Assembly (NCBI RefSeq): GCF_041296385.1
Contig: NC_091016.1
Location: 17,025,497 to 17,089,496, forward strand
Source: Aphelocoma coerulescens
Lineage: Eukaryota; Chordata; Aves; Passeriformes; Corvidae
Reading direction: 5' to 3'
Length of the DNA stretch: 64,000 nt
Below the pieces are notes generated by a model, which was given only the letters and a program-made list of their open reading frames with translations, made no database searches and was not told the DNA's origin. The position numbers were made by a program, and so were the translations under genes. This document shows positions 59,687 through 64,000 of the stretch, piece after piece (the first letter of the stretch is position 1; every line of letters starts with the position of its first letter).

Positions 59687-61334
59687 GCGTGGAGGAGACA
59701 CGGCCCTGCCAGCGGCTCCGGGAGCCAGCAGTTGGCGACTGGCCGCCCGCTTGCCAGAGACCCGGGGCCTTTGTGCCTCCCCTGCTCCCCGCGCCTTTCC
59801 CCGCCGCTCCCTCGCTCCCTCGCTCGCTCGCTCGGGGGAAATCCACCCTCTGCCACCCCGCCCCGCTGCCCCGGGGGCTCCCCGGCGCCATCTTGAGGGC
59901 CCCAGGCCTCGGCCTCACCAGGCTCACCCGAAGGCCGTGGGGACACAAGCACACGCACAGAAAGTGCCCTAGGGTTCCAAGGTCAAGCTTTTGCCTACGG
60001 CATCAGTTTGCTTTCAGACTGTGGACGAGATTATAAAATCACCAGGAGGAAAGAGCATGAAAAAGTTCTGCTTGGGCAGTACCTCAAGGCTTTGAGGGAG
60101 AGGGTTTGTGGTGCTTCCTCGCTCACAGGGAGCCGCAGGAAGTAAAACTAGAAATAAACTAGTAATAAACTAGTAAAAATAGTCATAACCCCGTATTAAT
60201 TGGAAGGAAAACCTGAGGAATTGGCAGCTAGCCCCTCAGAAACATGAGGAGCAAAAGCCAGTCTTCTACCTGAGAGCTGCCTGGGCAGGGGCAATTCTTC
60301 CGATTGCATCAGCGTGGCCGTGGCTAGAAAGGGCAGCGAGGAGAGGAATTCAGCGTCTCCTGGCAGCCCCTGAAATCCCAGCTCTCACTTGCGTGCACCG
60401 GGGATTCTGCTTCAGACTCTGAACTTGCGCAGCCGCTCCTTGGGCGCTGTTTGCCCCCAGGCACAGCGGTGGGTGCTGCAGCAGCTGTCCCGCACACAGG
60501 GCTCTGGAGCCTCCCCGAGGCCGCCAAGGACTGGAGGAGGCCACGTGCCCGGGATCTGGTGCAGCACCGTGGGGCTGTGGGGGATGCTTTGGTCTCTTTG
60601 GGTGGAAGGTTGGGGAGCAGGGCAAATGGAATCAAGATGAGACAGGGATCAACCAGCGCCACGCCAGGCAGCCTTTTTTCCTACCGGGGCTCCTCTGAGT
60701 TTAGCGAGCTAATGAGGCCTGCGGAGCAAACGAGACCCGGGAGCGAGGAGGGAAGGGCTGGCTGGGAAGGAGTCAGATAAAGCCCTTGCAGGCATTTCTC
60801 TTTCCGAGGGGCTCCTGGGGAGACAAAGGAGACAAGAAGGATGTCCCATCTCGTGACACTCCCTTTTTTCCTTCAGGAGCTGTACCGCAGTCACTGCGTA
60901 CAAGAGTTTCCATCGTGATCCCTTTGATGCCAGGGAGCACAAAGAACTTGGAACCTTGCCGGAGTCCAGCCCTGCCTGCCTATCTTGGAGCAGAGGGGAA
61001 AGATGAAGAAGTATTTGGGCGGGGCTTGAGCCGAAATGGCATTTTGCCGCTTCTGATTTCCTCCCAGCTTTTGCAGCGGGGCGACCACTGCGTCCCTGCA
61101 AACCGCTCCCCTTTCCAAAGCACACGCGAGCCTGGCTGGCAGCTCCGGCTTCTCGAAGGGGCTGCTGCCGTTGGCAACAGGAGCTGTTGTTGAAATTTTC
61201 GCGTTGCTTAACACCCCCTGCCAAAGGCCACCGAGTGGCTGAGGAAGGACCCAAAAAGATTACCCTGGAGGAAGGGGACCAAAAGCTTGGAAAAGGATGA
61301 AAGAAAGGCTCCGATGACAACGACAAGAACAAGA
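59687..61334. other. Spacer, unit 9
   Basis: Same mosaic as unit 8, with a private base near 59854 (tgccaccccg). Confidence 0.6.
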
Positions 61335-61340
61335 TTTATT
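61335..61340 (-). terminator. Poly(A) signal, unit 10
   Basis: AATAAA plus GT-rich element, downstream of gene 10. Confidence 0.6.
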
Positions 61341-61352
61341 TTTGACAGCAAA

Positions 61353-62511
61353 TTAACACCCGCCGCCCTCCAGCCCTCCCAGATTCGCAGGCCGAGCGGT
61401 GCTGCTTCCGTGCCTGAGGTGCTGGCACCCTGGGGAGAGAAACCAGAAAGCCGCGGTCAGCCGGACAGGGCTCCTGTCCCCCCTGTCCCAGCACGGCCTG
61501 TGCCCGGGCCAGGCTGCTGGCGGTGCCAATTCTCCGTTTCTAGAGGAGAGCAGCATGGCAGGCCACGTTCCACCTCCTCCACTTAAACACGGCAGAGCAG
61601 TCTCCTCAGCAGCTGCAAGAGCGGGATGCTCGTGTGCCCGCTGCCGTCTGCCGGAAGCCCATCTGCCACCCGTTGCTGTGAAGCCGGGTACCCACCTCTG
61701 GAGACCTGCTGCCAGGAGAGGAGCCGATCCCGCACGAGGTCCTCGTCCGTCTTGAAGGCGATGGCCCCGCAGACCGCGGCCCCCCGGGGTAGCGCCGGCA
61801 CCGGACGCACTCCACACACAGGGTGCCTGCGGTCCGGGCACCCGGTGCAACCTTCCTGGAAAAAGCAAAGAACGATTGCATGAAAGTCAATTCAAAACAA
61901 GACCTGGAAGCAAGAAAAAGCGTCAAAGGTTATCACCGTATCACGGGCCTGGGGAGGGTCTGAGCACTCCATGCAAGCATTAAGGCTCTCCATGGCTGGG
62001 GAAAAACCCCACCTTTCCCACGCGTAAGCCCACCCCTTCCTCAAGGGCCCGCAAAGCAGACCAGCAGGGGCACGCCTTCGGAACCCGCCCCCCTCTGCTG
62101 CCCCCCGTCCCTACGGACGGATGCTTTTGCCAGGCTGGCTCCCCCCGCCCCAGCCCGGGCCAGGCTGGGTGGCAGAAGCTGTCAGCAAGGCCGGGCGCTG
62201 GCTCCCCCTGCACAGCATCCGTGCCCTGTCCCGCCAAAAAGCAACTTGGCGGCCGGCGGAAAAATTAATATTCCCCGGCGCCGCCAAGCGGGGAAGCTCC
62301 GGCGCCTGGCCCGGCCGAGCCCTGCCACGCCTGGAACCACGAGCATCCCCCCACCCCTCCGCCGGCTGTGGACTCATCTTGATTCCGTCGGGGCGCAGAG
62401 CGTGTCCTCCAGGAAGGGGCCGCAACCAAAGCCAACCGGCTTTGCCCCGCCAGCGGCCAGCTCGAGGACGGTGTTGTCCGGCTCCAGGTCGTGCTCCAGA
62501 AGAACACCCCG
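61353..62511 (-). pseudogene. PIM1-like pseudogene, unit 10, with extra 12-bp deletion
   Basis: Exons 62511-62378, 61855-61696, 61429-61353. Exon 4' has lost a further 12 bp (agcgcttcccca) near 61828 and is 160 bp long: continued decay of a segment not under coding constraint. Confidence 0.85.
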
Positions 62512-62784
62512 GCGGTGCCTCGGCTTGCGGGGACATCACGATGCCATTGAGCTGCAGGGGGATGTTTCCCCTTTTCCAGTCCGTGGCAACTTCACTGCAC
62601 TGCCACGACTTCTCCAATAGGATGGGGAGCACTGAGCCGCTTCCTCCACAAGGCGCCGAGGACCAGCGGAAGCATCTCCTCGGCTGCGCTCTCTCCTCCG
62701 TGCCACGGCCGCAGGGAAACGCTCTGCCGTTTTCTTCGAGCGCCCCGAGACGCGTGCAGCTGGTGCTTGCTGGGCTCCTGGATC

Positions 62785-64000
62785 CTACTGTGCAGAGGGA
62801 TGGATCTCTGCTGTCTCCTGGGCCAGGTGACGGTCCTGCAGCCAAGAATGCTCAAACAGGTCTTCCAAGGACGGCCTGTGCGCGAGGTCCATGGATAAAC
62901 ACCACCGGATGAGGTGCTGGCACTCTGGGGAGAGAAACGGGAAAACGCTGCTCAGCGGGACAAGGCTCCTGCCCCTGCTCTCCCAGATTCCACGGTGCCC
63001 AGGCCACACTAGGAGCGCTCGGAAGCTGCACCCCAACCTTCCCGTCGATCCTCCCTTTCGGACGAGAGCAGCCCAGAGGCACACGTGCCACCTCCTCCAG
63101 CTAACCCCAGCAGATCAGCCTCCTCCCTAGCTGCAAGAGCAGGACGCCTGCGTGCCACCTGCCCTCTGCCAACCACGTCCTTCCCCCCCTCCCCCCGTGC
63201 TGTGAAGGCGCATCCCCACCTTGAGACACCCGGGGCGGGAAGAAGAGCTGGCCCCGGATGATGTCCTCATCCGTGTTGAAAGGAAGGTGCCCACAGACCA
63301 GCTCATAGAGCAGGATGCCCAGGGACCAGATGGTGGCTGGCTGGCCATGGTAGCAGCCAAAGAGGATCCACTCCGGCGGGCTGTACTCCGGCGTGCCTAC
63401 GGGACACGGGCGCAGCTCATCAGGCCCTGATGAGTGCTGCTCCCTCCCAGCCAGCTCCCATTCCACAACAGGCAGCCCTCGCCCCGCCGGAAAGCAACTT
63501 GGCTGCAGCCGGCTGCAGAAGGATTTCCCCTCGCTCCCTCCCTCTTCCGCCTCTGCCAGCAAAGGGGGGAATCTCTGCTGCCCGGCTGGGCCCCGCCTTT
63601 GGGCTCACCTGACATTCGGGTGTAGAAGGTGTCCTGGAGGACCGTGCCGCACCCGAAGTCGATGAGCTTTGCCTCGCCGGTGGCCAGGTCGACGAGGACG
63701 TTCTCGGCCTTGATGTCGCGGTGCAGGACGCCGCGGCTGGTGCAGTGCCGCACGGCCTCCAGCACCTGGCGGAACAGCCCCCGCGCCACGGGCTCCGTCA
63801 GGAAGCCCCGCTCCTCCAGGAAGTACCAGAGGTCCTGACAGCGCTCCGGACGCTCCATGACCAGCGCGAAGCCGTCGGGCAGCTCGAACCAGTCCAGGAG
63901 CCGCACCACGCCGCGGAAGCCAGGGCGCGACACCATCCAGAGCAGCGCCAGCTCCAGGGGCACAAGGGCGCCGTTGTGCTGCGGGGGGGACCGCGATGCC
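62785..64000 (-). CDS. PIM1-like: PIM1-like kinase, gene 10, 3' part (exons 3-5)
   Basis: Exons 63978-63609, 63396-63220 and 62924-62785 are complete; exons 1 and 2 lie beyond the right edge. The catalytic core from residue 250 to the stop is present, including HRD, DFG and PPE, with Leu445. The window ends 22 bp into intron 2. Confidence 0.85.

Larger units (their letters stand above)
1..64000 (-). repeat. Tandem array of ~6.47-kb monomers, each with one PIM1-like kinase gene and one PIM pseudogene
   Basis: The same ordered set of landmarks (poly(A) signal, pseudogene, kinase gene, 12-bp minisatellite, CR1 fragment, spacer) recurs with no change of orientation across the window. Monomers start at 3067, 9547, 16015, 22483, 28939, 35415, 41892, 48369, 54846 and 61335, with partial units at both ends. 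Lengths run from 6456 to 6489 bp. Differences are mostly minisatellite copy number, a (CTCG)n tract, and rare events: a 10-bp deletion near 2930, a 24-bp duplication at 59650-59673 and a 12-bp deletion near 61828. Single-base differences are few per monomer. The array continues past both window edges. Confidence 0.98.

Noticed and set aside
1..64000. CRISPR array, satellite DNA, rDNA or bacterial operon as the explanation for the repetition
   Set aside because: The period is 6.47 kb, and the units contain spliced vertebrate kinase exons and a CR1 fragment; there are no rRNA, tRNA or short repeat-spacer patterns.

Overview
The window is vertebrate nuclear DNA, most likely from a songbird. Three things point there: split genes with GT/AG introns, a fossil CR1 LINE 3' end of avian type, and a head-to-tail array of PIM1-like serine/threonine kinase genes, a family known to be lineage-expanded in zebra finch. 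Nothing bacterial, phage, plasmid or CRISPR-like is present.

The whole 64 kb is one tandem array with a period of about 6.47 kb: nine complete monomers, a partial one on the left (1-3066) and a partial one on the right (61335-64000). I cut monomers at the minus-strand poly(A) signal. They begin at 3067, 9547, 16015, 22483, 28939, 35415, 41892, 48369 and 54846, and measure 6480, 6468, 6468, 6456, 6476, 6477, 6477, 6477 and 6489 bp. All copies have the same orientation and differ by scattered single bases and a few small indels.

Read on the minus strand (right to left), each monomer holds: a spacer of about 1.64 kb with an unassigned CpG-rich block; a CR1 3' fragment of about 540 bp; a 5' flank with an AT-rich stretch and a 12-bp GC-rich minisatellite of variable copy number; a five-coding-exon PIM1-like kinase gene (477 codons in my model, complete kinase motifs); then a decayed second PIM copy that keeps only the 3' half (parts of exons 3, 4 and 5, with recognisable introns); and finally the only canonical poly(A) signal on that strand downstream of the stop codon. 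The functional gene and the dead half-gene are therefore an older tandem duplicate, and the composite unit was amplified later.

The nine complete genes have no indel from proposed start to stop. As far as I can compare them, their products differ only at residue 100 (Gly or Cys) and residue 445 (Pro or Leu). Marker bases split the array into a left group (units 1-5) and a right group (units 6-10) with mosaic exceptions, as expected from unequal crossing-over and gene conversion. The left edge shares several variants with the right half. This looks like a recently homogenised kinase gene array; I found no evidence of a wholly new type of system.
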